Positions 13,297-20,607 of a DNA stretch of 20,923 nucleotides are shown here, in pieces. This DNA is from Baffinella frigidus (lineage: Eukaryota; Cryptophyceae; Cryptomonadales; Baffinellaceae): the NCBI GenBank assembly GCA_026770585.1, contig MU646310.1:620613-641535 (forward strand). The letters run 5' to 3'. The notes under the pieces were generated by a model. It was not told the origin of the DNA, searched no databases, and worked only from the letters and a program-made list of their open reading frames with translations. Numbering within the stretch: the stretch's first letter is position 1; each line of letters starts with the position of its first letter. A program made the translations under genes and the position numbers.

Positions 13297-13811
13297 CCAA
13301 CCAAGTCCAACCCGGACGCGATCTCTGCGTGCCGCGCAGCCACCAGCTCGACGGCCTTCACATCCGAGAACTGGGGAGAGAGCGATCGAGAGAGCCGCCG
13401 CGACAGGGCTCTCCTCTCGCTTCTCAGACGCCACGATGTGCCTTGGTTCTGCGGCTGGTCCGCGCAGGCGACCGCGCGCCGCAGCGCCAGGATTGCTGCC
13501 TGGACTGGGATCTTGCCCGAGTCCCCCTCGGTCGGTCCGTGGCTGCGTGGCGCTGGGCGGGAAAGGGGGAAGAAGTGGCGCTTGGTGTCGTTGGTGAGCT
13601 GGTCCCGGGACGTGCGAGACATAGGTGTGTGGAGGTTGCTTGTGTTGTTGCGGTCGTTCTTGGTGGAGAGGAGCGCGATTTTCGGCGCGCGGACCACGAA
13701 GCAGTCGTAGGTGCTCATGGCATGCGACGCGAGCCAGTCCCAGCCAGAGGGACTCGGCGTCTTTTCGAACGTGCAGACCATCAGGTGTTGGTCGGACACG
13801 TGTCTTGACTC
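13297..13811 (-). CDS. Probable minus-strand exon, unknown protein
   Basis: The minus frame is open for about 171 codons from GAGTCAAGACACG (after a candidate acceptor GGCCAG) to TTGG|GTGAGG, a good donor whose GT overlaps the first in-frame stop. It includes LMVCTFEKTPSPSGWDWLAS, then CFVVRAPKIALLSTKNDRNN, and ends VELVAARHAEIASGLDLVG. Codon third positions are strongly G/C in this frame. I recognise no domain; the Trp/Phe-rich start and Arg-rich middle (RLRSERRALSRRLSRSLS) may belong to different modules. The + strand frame over the same DNA is a weaker alternative. The 5' boundary is uncertain. Confidence 0.42.
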
Positions 13812-13853
13812 CTGGCCTTGGTGCTGACTTCTCTCGTGGAAGGTTCGCTGTCG

Positions 13854-13938
13854 TTGTTGATTTTCTGTCCTTGATTTTCTGTCCTTGATTTTGTCTTGAT
13901 TTTCTTGTCCTCGATTTTCTGTCGTTGATTTTGATGAC
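13854..13938. repeat. Tandem TTGATTTTCTGTCC repeat
   Basis: Five to six units of (C/G)TTGATTTT(C/G)T(G)TC, 11-15 bp each, lie directly beside the putative minus-strand exon. The repeat is pyrimidine-rich on +, so it would not be a pyrimidine tract for a minus-strand acceptor. Confidence 0.8.
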
Positions 13939-13974
13939 CCAATCTCAGATTGGCAATCACAGCCGTCTTGTGAT

Positions 13975-14115
13975 TTACTACACACAGGCGTGTAGTAAAG
14001 TGCCACCCCATCTTTTTGACAGACAATGACGGCGGAACATGCTGTTGATCATGCTGTTCCGGTGTTGTTAAACGAGGGGTCGCGCCTGCCTTATAGGCAG
14101 ACATGCACATACACG
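13975..14115. repeat. Direct repeat Q, copy 1
   Basis: TGTGTAGTAAAGTGCCAC(C/G), then GGAACATG, TGTTCCG(G/A)TGTTG, GAGGGGTCGCG(C/T)CTGCCTTATA and GGCAG are shared in order with 14330-14455. The left end holds the hairpin TTTACTACACACAGGCGTGT followed by AGTAAA. Confidence 0.75.
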
Positions 14116-14249
14116 GGCTCTGGTTTTGCTCGAACCGCCGCGTTTAAGCGGGACACGTCTAATTTCATTAATGACCATGCTGACCGATGATGACTTGCTG
14201 ACGGCTGACACTGCAACGCGGAACAAACAACATGAAACAACCCCACACT

Positions 14250-14292
14250 GTTCCCCCGCGGCCGCGCCCCGCGGGCGACAGTGGGGCCACTG
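14250..14292. repeat. GC-rich hairpin
   Basis: CCCCACACTGTTCCCCCGCGG and CCGCGGGCGACAGTGGGG... pair imperfectly around CGCGCC. It is an isolated stem between the two Q repeats. Confidence 0.6.
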
Positions 14293-14329
14293 TTGCGTGA
14301 CTGTTCCGCTCTGGTTTTAGTGTTACTAG

Positions 14330-14455
14330 GGTTGTACACACCCATGTGTAGTAAAGTGCCACGTCATTTTTCACACAAAATGCCGGAACATGTGGTGTTC
14401 CGATGTTGAGGGGTCGCGTCTGCCTTATAAGGCAGTCAAGCACGTACACGGTTCG
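14330..14455. repeat. Direct repeat Q, copy 2
   Basis: Copy of 13975-14115, about 350 bp downstream, with the terminal hairpin reduced. Both contain TGTGTAGTAAAG, the motif shared with several foldback families. Confidence 0.75.
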
Positions 14456-14464
14456 GAAAGACTT

Positions 14465-14650
14465 TTGGATAATCAACCGACTCAATTATCCACAATGTTC
14501 AGCCGTCCTTCTATTTGCCTACAATAGGACATGCCTAGGCAAGGTGGGACCTTCCTATCAACCGATTTAATTATCCACTGTTGGTAATTTGAGTCCATCT
14601 ATTAAATTCGGAGCGATTCTATCAACCGATTTAATTATCCACTCTTGAAT
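14465..14650. repeat. Direct repeats ATCAACCGA(T/C)TTAATTATCCAC
   Basis: ATCAACCGACTCAATTATCCAC (about 14470), CTATCAACCGATTTAATTAT (about 14556) and the same again (about 14617). The intervening GGAGCGATTCTATC...GAATCGCTCC (14611-14656) forms a hairpin. Confidence 0.75.
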
Positions 14651-14689
14651 CGCTCCGTTCGACCGGTCAACTGGTCACGCTGCGTCTCC

Positions 14690-15310
14690 CCGCTGCCAGC
14701 ATCGCTCTTGAACCGACCTGCTCCGGGGTCCCTGACATTCTGCCCTCTGCGACCAAGCACCTGCACCGTCTCTGCCGAGGACCCGCCGCCCCAGGTCGCC
14801 CATCTCTCAACACCACCGCGATCTCTGTCTCTCTGCGTCGCCGCGAGAATCCCGCGCGCTTGGCCAGCATCTCAACTCAGAGACTGAAGAGGATCCGTGA
14901 CACGCTCCGAGAAAACATTAATCGTGGCCCCTAGCGCCGCCGCAGCAGCCTCCGCGGGACGCCACAGGTCCTCGCTCCTCTCTCCATGGGCCACAGACCC
15001 CGCGCTGCGATTCCCCGCCGCCAGCATCGCTCTTGAACCAACCTGCTCCGGGGTCCCTGACATTCTGCACTCTTGGCAGGTCCTTCCCTCTGCGACCAAG
15101 CACCTGGAACGTGCCTGCTGAGGACCCGCCGCCCCAGGTCGCTCCTCTCTCCACACCACTCCGATCTCTGCCTCTCTGGGTCGCCGCGCGAATCCCGCGC
15201 GATGGATCGCTGCTGCCTGCCAGCATCTCTCCTCTGGCTTGACCTGCTCCAGGCCGATCCCTGACATCCATGCCTTCTGCGCAGGCAATTCCTCCTTCCC
15301 GCCACCGCTG
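14690..15310. repeat. Long-unit degenerate tandem repeat (about 2.5 units)
   Basis: CCGC(T/C)GCCAGCATCGCTCTTG, ACCTGCTCCGGGGTCCCTGA, CTCTGCGACCAAGCACCTG and AGGACCCGCCGCCCCAGGTC recur in the same order starting at about 14689, 15017 and, degraded, 15215. Unit 2 contains an extra CACTCTTGGCAGGTCCTTC. Both strands have long open frames because the unit is GC-rich, but frames differ between units, so I do not call a gene. Confidence 0.75.
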
Positions 15311-15741
15311 GAATGACGGGCGCCGCCGCCGCCTTCACGCCAGAGCTGCACATCGACGCACGCCGGGAGGCAGCGTCCGGGTGGAGTAGAGACATGGGTG
15401 CGAGTTGGGTCGTAGGTGATTGATTGGCAGGGCCGAAATTTTGAGATTTCGGCGACCTTCGAGTTTAAAGCTGTGGAGTACCTCGTTAGAGAGAGGGAAA
15501 ATAGGCGCATAATTGGGTGGTGGTGGTATTGCGATTCAATAAAAACCTTTCGAGTTACAGATTTTACGAAGGTGGCGAGTGGTTAAGCATTTAAGCATAA
15601 GCATCACAGAAACCATTTCCGCTTTTGTTGAATGCGATTGCACGTGTTCCTCAGTTTTGTTTGGTCGTTGAATTGTCGTTGGGGGTCAACCTTGCTCGGA
15701 TAGCGAGGAGGTAAACCGACGATTTAAGGGGCTGTGAAAAA
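15311..15741. other. Unassigned sequence
   Basis: No repeat family and no supported gene. CAATAAAAACC at about 15537 resembles a polyadenylation hexamer, but no upstream + strand gene is established. Confidence 0.4.
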
Positions 15742-16132
15742 ATGGGCGCAAGGAGGGGGGTGCCAAAAGTTGCACTGCAGATGTGGGCTCGAGACCCCTC
15801 CCCACCGTTCGACCGCAAAATTAGGCAGCCAGGAGTTCGGCCGCCGCCTCCAGTGAGCACCAAGCGCGAGCTGTCAGGGCAGCATTCGCCTGCTGCCCCG
15901 TCACTGTACCAGCAGCGCGCGCAGGAGCAAGCATGGCGCCCATGCAAAGATGCGTTACACTCACCACGCGTTGTGAACTGTTTGTACCGAGAGAAAACAG
16001 CCGAGGCCTCCGCCCGACCGTCCCGAGAGGCGGAGTTGCGACTCTGGCGAGTCGCAAATCCAGTTTGCACCGGCGACGCGGCGTGATTGCCCGCACCGTT
16101 TGGCACTTGCGGCGCTCCTGCCGTCGACCTTG
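15742..16132. other. Open on both strands, no supported gene
   Basis: Frames of 114 codons (+) and up to 151 codons (-) overlap here. Neither shows a recognised domain, biased composition or splice signals that would favour it. Confidence 0.35.
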
Positions 16133-16205
16133 AGTCCTTTAGGTCCTTTAGGTTTTAATTTCCCCCAACATATGCCAACGACATGCCGTTCCGTAGAAGG
16201 GATCT
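16133..16205. repeat. Family P repeat, truncated copy
   Basis: TCCTTTAGGTCCTTTAGGTT, then TTAATTTCCCCCAACATATG, CCAACGACATGCC and GTTCCGTAGAAGG match the 5' part of 18145-18345 and the tandem copies at 11262-11560. It lacks the GCATTTTTGCTTTCGG half. Confidence 0.8.
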
Positions 16206-16440
16206 GGCATGTCCGGTCGCGCCCCGCATGCCACACCACCTGCGCCCCGCTCCGGGTCTGTTGGATGAAGGCGAGCGTCAGGGGCGCACGGGGCGCTCGC
16301 AACGCATTTCCCCCAATTTCCGCGGTCACGGTGGGCGCGCGGGCGCGGTACCTGGACTGCCGTGCGGAGCGCGCCCGCACCGTCTCCCTGAGCAACCGTC
16401 GCCCGTCGCACAGCCCCGCCCGCGCCCTAGAAGCCGCGGC
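16206..16440. other. GC-rich island, possible exon on either strand
   Basis: This compositionally distinct, GC-rich segment has codon-like G/C third positions both in a + frame (containing VTVGARARYLDC, TVSLSNRRP) and in a minus frame (containing LTLAFIQQTRSGAQVVWHAG). The two frames conflict. No family recognised; the coding strand is undecided. Confidence 0.3.
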
Positions 16441-16443
16441 ATG

Positions 16444-16493
16444 GCTCGCGACGGAGAAGTGTCGAAGTTCTTCGACACTTCTCCGTCGCGAGC
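16444..16493. repeat. Perfect 23-bp-arm palindrome
   Basis: GCTCGCGACGGAGAAGTGTC-GAA and its exact complement flank a 4-nt GTTC centre. It is a short, perfect hairpin with no other copy in the window. Confidence 0.9.
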
Positions 16494-16637
16494 TATATTT
16501 GCCCCCTCGCTATCCGAGCAAGGGGGTGGAATTATCAGGACAAGAGCCATTCTGCTGGGCAAAATGGCCGAATCCCCCATGGGTCTAATTACATGAACAT
16601 TTCCTCTTGAATCCCCGAGAGATGGCTTGGGGAGGGG

Positions 16638-16732
16638 CGGGAAAAAGGATTGGGGGGAAAAGGATTGGGGGGGCGCGGGAAAAAGAATTGGGGGGGCACG
16701 TCGCGGGAAAAAGGATTGGGGGGGCGCGTCGT
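16638..16732. repeat. G-rich tandem repeat GGGAAAAAGGATTGGGGGG
   Basis: Four units of GG(G)AAAA(A)G(G/A)ATTGGGGGG, with GCGCG or CACGTCGC spacers. Dense G runs on + give G-quadruplex potential. Confidence 0.9.
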
Positions 16733-16784
16733 TTTACGGAGCGAGGAACTCGGAGGGCCCAAAGCTTCGTATCACACAAAGATG

Positions 16785-16860
16785 GCAAGACCTTTGCCGT
16801 GCACTTGAGAACCGGCTCCCAGACAAGGCTCCACTCCGCCTTGGCTGGGAGCTAAAATCC
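16785..16860. repeat. Inverted repeat pair S, copy 1
   Basis: CCTTTGCCGTGCACTTGAGA, ACCGGCTCCCAGACAAGGCT and CCACTCCGCCTTGGCTGGGA match the reverse complement of 17515-17592 at about 80 percent by eye. Translated in register, both give RTGSQ(T/A)RLH. It could be a dispersed exon fragment or a repeat. Confidence 0.65.
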
Positions 16861-16954
16861 TAGGGGGGGGGTCTGATTGATTACTGAATCTATTACAGAG
16901 GGTTCGCGGTTGTTGCCTAACCCGTGCCCTTACCAGACTATAATCGGTCCATAT

Positions 16955-17058
16955 TATCCCTTAAGTGACCAGGCCTCCAAATTTGGGGGCCTGAGGTCCT
17001 GGGCAGGTCCTAGGGCCCTACGGTAGGGCGTATGAGCCTACTGGGCACTTAAGGGATA
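16955..17058. mobile_element. Family A MITE, copy 5
   Basis: TATCCCTTAAGTGACCAGGC to GGGCACTTAAGGGATA with the complete core GGTCCTAGGGCCCTACGGTA. Confidence 0.92.
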
Positions 17059-17230
17059 CCCGTCTGTTGCAACCTTGTGATCGCCAATAAGTAGACCGGG
17101 TTGACTTAGATAAGCTCCAATGGCTCCAAGGGCCTAGGGCCTAGACCCCTGCTACATCTGTGAAAACGTGTGGACGAGGCGCTTCGGCGCCAGCCTCTTG
17201 GACCATCCTCTTGGACCATCGCGCCGAACT

Positions 17231-17312
17231 CTGGGGATATCCAGGGATATCCCCCATGTAGGCCCAAGCGGAGTGACTTTACACCATGGGGGATATCCCT
17301 GGATATCCCCAG
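17231..17312. repeat. Perfect 28-bp-arm hairpin
   Basis: CTGGGGATATCCAGGGATAT-CCCCCATG and CATGGGGG-ATATCCCTGGATATCCCCAG flank TAGGCCCAAGCGGAGTGACTTTACAC. A single arm plus the GGAGTGACTTTACAC loop recurs at 20406-20450. Confidence 0.88.
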
Positions 17313-17323
17313 ACGAACGGCGC

Positions 17324-17439
17324 TACAGGGGTACCTCACTCATACGCTCACCCCCCTAGGAACACTTCAAGGCCCCAGGCATAGGCCCACTCTAGGGCCC
17401 TAGGGGGGGGGGGGTTATTATGGGCGAGGAAACCCTGTA
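17324..17439. mobile_element. Family B MITE, copy 4 (degraded right arm)
   Basis: TACAGGGGTACCTCACTCAT to GGGCGAGGAAACCCTGTA. Inner AAGAAA/TTTCTT is lost, but the CCCCCCTAGGA and CCTAGGGGG arms remain. Confidence 0.82.
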
Positions 17440-17514
17440 GGCACTGGGCGCGCGGGGTGCGACTGTAGACACGGGGCTCTCGAGTACAAGCGTTTTACTC
17501 CACTCGTTTTCACC

Positions 17515-17592
17515 TGGGATTTGGGCTCCCAGACCAGGTGGGTGGAGCCTTGCTTGGGAGCCGGTTCGTGAGGGCCCTGCAAAGGCTACTGG
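17515..17592. repeat. Inverted repeat pair S, copy 2
   Basis: Reverse-complement partner of 16785-16860, positioned between two family B elements. Confidence 0.65.
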
Positions 17593-17611
17593 CACAGGGG
17601 TTTCCTTGCTC

Positions 17612-17731
17612 TACAGGGTACCTCGCTCATAAGAAACCGCCGCCCCCTATGACCCTACAGTAGGCCTATGCCTAGGGCCCTATGGTGGTCCTGGGGGGGG
17701 GGCGCTTTCTTATAAGCGAGGTACCCCTGTA
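17612..17731. mobile_element. Family B MITE, copy 5
   Basis: TACAGGGTACCTCGCTCATA to TATAAGCGAGGTACCCCTGTA, with AAGAAACCGCCGCCCCC / GGGGGCGCTTTCTT arms. Confidence 0.92.
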
Positions 17732-18033
17732 CCCCAGTTGATATGGGCCCTTCATTGAGTACATTTAGATGCTTTTGGTACTGAAGCGTTTGTACGGAAA
17801 CGTGATTGCAATGTGTTGAAAGAGGGGGCCAGATGAACTGAAGACAGCACTAGGTCACAAAGAGTGCAGGTTTCCCATCCAGAGTTGTGGTGTTTAGGGA
17901 TTAGGTTTCAGGGTCCACGGTTCAGGATTTAGGAATCCTGTCTCGGGTGGCCCTTCTTCTCTCCGTTCCAAACATCGACGAACTGCTGATGAAAGCGGCC
18001 CATTTTCAGGTCCTTTAGGTTCATTGAGCTCCC
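17732..18033. other. Unassigned spacer with a trace of telomere-like repeat
   Basis: GTGTTTAGGGATTAGGTTTC and following AGGGTCCACGGTTCAGGATT at 17889-17932 is an eroded G-rich telomere-like tract (G-rich on +, as at 12 kb). GTACGGAAACGTGAT at 17793 repeats half of the family K central hairpin. No gene seen. Confidence 0.5.
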
Positions 18034-18138
18034 AATCCCTTAAGTGGCCAGGCCCCCAAATTTGCGGGCCAAGAGGTCCTAGGCAGGTCCTAGGGCCCTA
18101 CGGTAGGGCGTATGCGCCTACTGGCCACTTAAGGGATA
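18034..18138. mobile_element. Family A MITE, copy 6
   Basis: ATCCCTTAAGTGGCCAGGCC to TGGCCACTTAAGGGATA; nearly intact, with the first T changed to A. Confidence 0.9.
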
Positions 18139-18144
18139 GGCGGA

Positions 18145-18345
18145 CATGGGAATTGGTCCTTTAGGTCCTTTAGGTTTTAATTTCTCCCAACATTTGCCAA
18201 CGACACGCCCTTCCGTAGAAAGGACTGCAGGGAAAGCATTTTTGCTTTCGGATCGCGTTTAGCTCTCCAGTGCAGAGGCTCGTGAAAAGGGGATAGTGGG
18301 TGGTTCTCTTGGGGGGGTTGAGTTAGGCCAAAGAGGCATAGGCTC
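18145..18345. repeat. Family P repeat, longest single copy
   Basis: GGTCCTTTAGGTCCTTTAGG, TTTTAATTTCTCCCAACATT, CCAACGACACGCCCTTCCGT, GCATTTTTGCTTTCGGATCG, CAGTGCAGAGGCTCG and GGTTCTCTTGGGG appear in the same order as at 11262-11560. It starts seven bases after a family A element. Confidence 0.8.
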
Positions 18346-18538
18346 GGACGTGTAAGCCTCGGTCGGACAGTTGATGGGCCTCCCACTGAGGCTCAATAAG
18401 TAGAGGCTAGGTTTCAGCAGGACCTAGAGCTAGAGGGAGATCATGCACACTCTACACGTTAAAACGGGGGATCATGTTAAACTTGGATCATCAGCTTCTT
18501 ACTCAAGTGTGCGATGTGACAGACCCATCGATAGTTAC
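18346..18538. other. Unassigned spacer
   Basis: AT-richer, apparently unique sequence. No gene or repeat recognised. Confidence 0.4.
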
Positions 18539-18682
18539 TCTCAGAAAACGAGTTCTAAAACTCGTTTTCTTAAGTCAATCACCCTACAAATTTGTCGACT
18601 TATGCGGAGTGTAAAGAATAAGTTGACGAATTTGTAGGGGAATTAACTTAAGAAAACGAGTTCTAAAACTCGTTTTCTGAGA
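18539..18682. repeat. Foldback with palindromic termini (cruciform-like)
   Basis: The outer arms start TCTCAGAAAACGAGTTCTAA and end in the complement CTCGTTTTCTGAGA. Each end is itself a palindrome (AGAAAACGAGTTCTAAAACTCGTTTTCT) at 18542-18569 and 18652-18679. Inner arms CTACAAATTTGTCGACTTAT and ATAAGTTGACGAATTTGTAG also pair. The DNA can fold as one long hairpin or as two small terminal hairpins. Confidence 0.88.
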
Positions 18683-18779
18683 TAATAGTACACTGATGCA
18701 TTCCCATATGAGAAGACTGCTCTGCATTGCCACCGTCTTCATTCTGCTTGTATCATTTTCTGTACCCACAAGCGGTAGT

Positions 18780-18905
18780 GTATGGTGGGATTTATTCTCG
18801 TGCAGCCATCTCCGGACAGACGGGGCGCCTGCCCTACAACCTGGGAGACACGCCGTTCGCGCACGCGCCGCCGGCCCCGTTGCGTGCAGCTGTCCAAATC
18901 ACCAA
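18780..18905 (+). CDS. Weak candidate exon, unknown protein
   Basis: Within AT-rich surroundings, the frame GGIYSRAAISGQTGRLPYNL then GDTPFAHAPPAPLRA has G/C-ending codons from about 18805 to 18890, after a TGCAG that could be an acceptor. No clear GT donor follows, and other + frames are open too. No domain recognised. Confidence 0.25.
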
Positions 18906-18924
18906 TTCTGTGTGTATTCAGTGT

Positions 18925-19180
18925 CTAGCAGCTAGGCTGGGCGTATCGCGTAGTCTGGGTGTATCTACCGTCCAGACCACTTATAAGCCATCGATCCTTT
19001 CCCTCCCGGATTTCCCGGAGGGTTGGGTCACGTTACTGGCGAAGGGGTTTGCCGTTTGCACGGGAATCGTTGACACGGAGCGATTTTCGAAGACACCGGT
19101 GGCTGCTGATTGGAGCCAGGCTGGGAGTATCGCGTATTCAGGGTGGATCCGAAGGATAGGAGCTAGGCTGGAAGAATCTT
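18925..19180. repeat. Short direct repeats (CTAGGCTGG..GTATCGCGTA)
   Basis: AGCTAGGCTGGGCGTATCGC (about 18931), CCAGGCTGGGAGTATCGCGT (about 19117) and AGCTAGGCTGGAAG (about 19160) repeat with TAGTCTGGGTGTATC / TATTCAGGGTGGATC. An eroded tandem or duplicated segment. Confidence 0.6.
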
Positions 19181-19220
19181 ATCCGAGACAATCATTTAAT
19201 TAAAAGAATTTGGGTTACTC

Positions 19221-19354
19221 CCACCAGCCCTCAGATTGGGAGCACATCGCCTTTTTCAGTTCCCTTGATATGTACAGGATTTCGTTGGATTCCGACGACC
19301 TGCGGTACAAATCAGGGGTCTCGACAAAGAGGATTTGCTCCCACCCTGCGGGCT
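19221..19354. repeat. Foldback with CCACCAGCCC termini
   Basis: CCACCAGCCCTCAGATTGGG-AGCACATC pairs with GATTTGCTCCCACCCTGCGG-GCTGGTGG (28-bp arms, several mismatches). GGTACAAATC in the interior is also found at 8546. A single copy. Confidence 0.7.
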
Positions 19355-19467
19355 GGTGGTCGCGAACAAGGACACGCACCGCCCCTAGGGAGGTCCTATA
19401 AAAAAGAAGCATGGCCTTTCTGCAGAACAAGTTCCGGTGTCCTCCTATGTTGGGAGCTCGAAGAACC

Positions 19468-19580
19468 TATCCCTTAAGTGCCCATGCCGACAAATTGGGC
19501 CAAGAGGGCCAAGAGGTCCTAGGCAGGTCCTAGGGCCCTACCGTAGGGCGTATGAGCCTACTGGGCACTTAAGGGCTATA
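19468..19580. mobile_element. Family A MITE, copy 7
   Basis: TATCCCTTAAGTGCCCATGC to GGGCACTTAAGGGCTATA. An internal duplication of GGGCCAAGA makes it slightly longer than the 105-bp norm. Confidence 0.9.
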
Positions 19581-19685
19581 TAGGACCTCAAGGGCCCAAT
19601 CCCCAGCTTCCTCGCCGGGCATCACGGCGCGCACAGAAAGCTTGAGCACATTACTTTACATCCGAGATCATCCTTCTCCTAGCCC

Positions 19686-19806
19686 TACAGGGCTACCTCG
19701 CTCATAAGAAACACCCACCCCCCGAGGATCACCATAGGGCCCCAGGCATAGCCTTACGGTAGGGTCCTAGGGGGGGGCGGTTTCTTATGAGCGAGGTACC
19801 CCTGTA
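19686..19806. mobile_element. Family B MITE, copy 6
   Basis: TACAGGGCTACCTCGCTCAT to ATGAGCGAGGTACCCCTGTA, with AAGAAACACCCACCCCCC / GGGGGGGCGGTTTCTT arms. Confidence 0.92.
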
Positions 19807-20001
19807 CGCGGGCCCTTGGTACGACTCCATCCTCACCGAAGGCCCTCCCGCTCGCCTCATCAGCCGAGGCGGGCCCCTCCGTCGACCCCGTCCTCACAGA
19901 AAGCCCCCCCTCTCGCTTCAACCGCCGTCGGCGGTTGGTTTTTCTTCAGAGGACAGGCAAAATCTGGTCTTCAGCCGTCGGGTCTCAGGTACCTGTAGGT
20001 C
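19807..20001. other. GC-rich segment with internal duplication
   Basis: ATCCTCACCGAAGGCCCTCC-CGCTCGCCTCA (about 19830) and GTCCTCACAGAAAGCCCCCC-CTCTCGCTTCA (about 19889) are diverged direct copies. A CCGCCGTCGGCGG palindrome follows. Open frames exist, but none is supported as coding. Confidence 0.45.
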
Positions 20002-20124
20002 TACAGGGGTACCTCGCTCATAAGAAACCGCCTCCCCCAAGGACCCTACAGTAGGCCTATGCCTAGGGCCCTACGGTGGTCCTAGGGGGGGGGGGGTATT
20101 TCTTATGAGCGAGGCACCTCTGCA
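20002..20124. mobile_element. Family B MITE, copy 7
   Basis: TACAGGGGTACCTCGCTCAT to ATGAGCGAGGCACCTCTGCA. GTAGGTCT on the left and GCAGGTCT on the right suggest a short flanking duplication. Confidence 0.9.
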
Positions 20125-20127
20125 GGT

Positions 20128-20275
20128 CTAAAGGGGTACATGTACCTCGCTCACAAGAAAGCGCTCCTGCCCCCCCCCCGCGAGGGATGACCATAGGGCC
20201 CTAAGCATAGGCCTACTGTAGGTTCATACGAGGTAACAGTTTCTTATGAGCTAGGGTCCTACGAGGAGGCAGTCT
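20128..20275. mobile_element. Family B MITE, copy 8 (decayed, duplicated right arm)
   Basis: AAAGGGGTACATGTACCTCG then CTCACAAGAAAGCGC form the left half. The right half shows two copies of a TTCTTATGAGC-like arm (20241-20251 and 20272-20281) around AGGGTCCTACGAGGAGGCAG. Confidence 0.7.
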
Positions 20276-20290
20276 CTCATGAGCCCCATG

Positions 20291-20395
20291 TGTCCCTCAA
20301 GTGGCCAGGGGGTCCTTTTACACCCTCCACATGTCCTAGGCAGGTCCTAGGGCCCTACGGTAGCGCGTATGAGCCCACTGGTCAGTTAAGGGACA
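20291..20395. mobile_element. Family A MITE, copy 8
   Basis: TGTCCCTCAAGTGGCCAGGG to CACTGGTCAGTTAAGGGACA, with terminal TATCCC mutated to TGTCCC at both ends. The core CCTACGGTAGCGCGTATGAG is kept. Confidence 0.85.
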
Positions 20396-20402
20396 GCTGT
20401 GG

Positions 20403-20450
20403 GATCTGGGGATACTACCCCATGTAGGATGACCGGAGTGACTTTACACA
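20403..20450. repeat. Half of the 17231-17312 hairpin
   Basis: ATCTGGGGATACTACCCCAT-GTAGG and GGAGTGACTTTACAC match the left arm and loop of 17231-17312; the right arm is absent. Confidence 0.7.
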
Positions 20451-20474
20451 GGCCACGTCCACTTTGAGGAGATA

Positions 20475-20578
20475 TATCCCTTAAGTGACCAGTAGGCTCA
20501 TACGCCCTACCGTAGGGCCCTAGCACCTGCCTAGGGTTTCCACGGGCGATTATTCACCCGTTGGTCACTTAAGGGATA
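20475..20578. mobile_element. Family A MITE, copy 9 (reverse orientation)
   Basis: TATCCCTTAAGTGACCAGTA to GGTCACTTAAGGGATA. The core runs reversed (CATACGCCCTACCGTAGGGC) relative to the other eight copies. The centre GGGCGATTATTCACCC resembles copy 3. It ends 29 bp downstream of the stop codon of the minus-strand gene, in its 3' flank. Confidence 0.92.
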
Positions 20579-20607
20579 ATGAGATATATAAGGCCGCATC
20601 CCGGGGA

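Noticed and set aside
13176-13808. 210-codon + strand frame
   Set aside because: The minus frame over the same DNA has better third-position bias and a donor at its end; the + frame has Arg/Val/Gly-rich shadow composition.
14872-15510. 212-codon minus-strand frame
   Set aside because: It spans units of a degenerate tandem repeat whose frame is not kept between units; no domain and no splice evidence.
15651-16106. 151-codon minus-strand frame and overlapping + frame
   Set aside because: Both strands are open in GC-rich DNA; composition and motifs favour neither.
220-20578. CRISPR array or bacterial origin for the dispersed repeats
   Set aside because: Repeats are long, dispersed, self-complementary and not regularly spaced; introns and telomere-like tracts show eukaryotic DNA.
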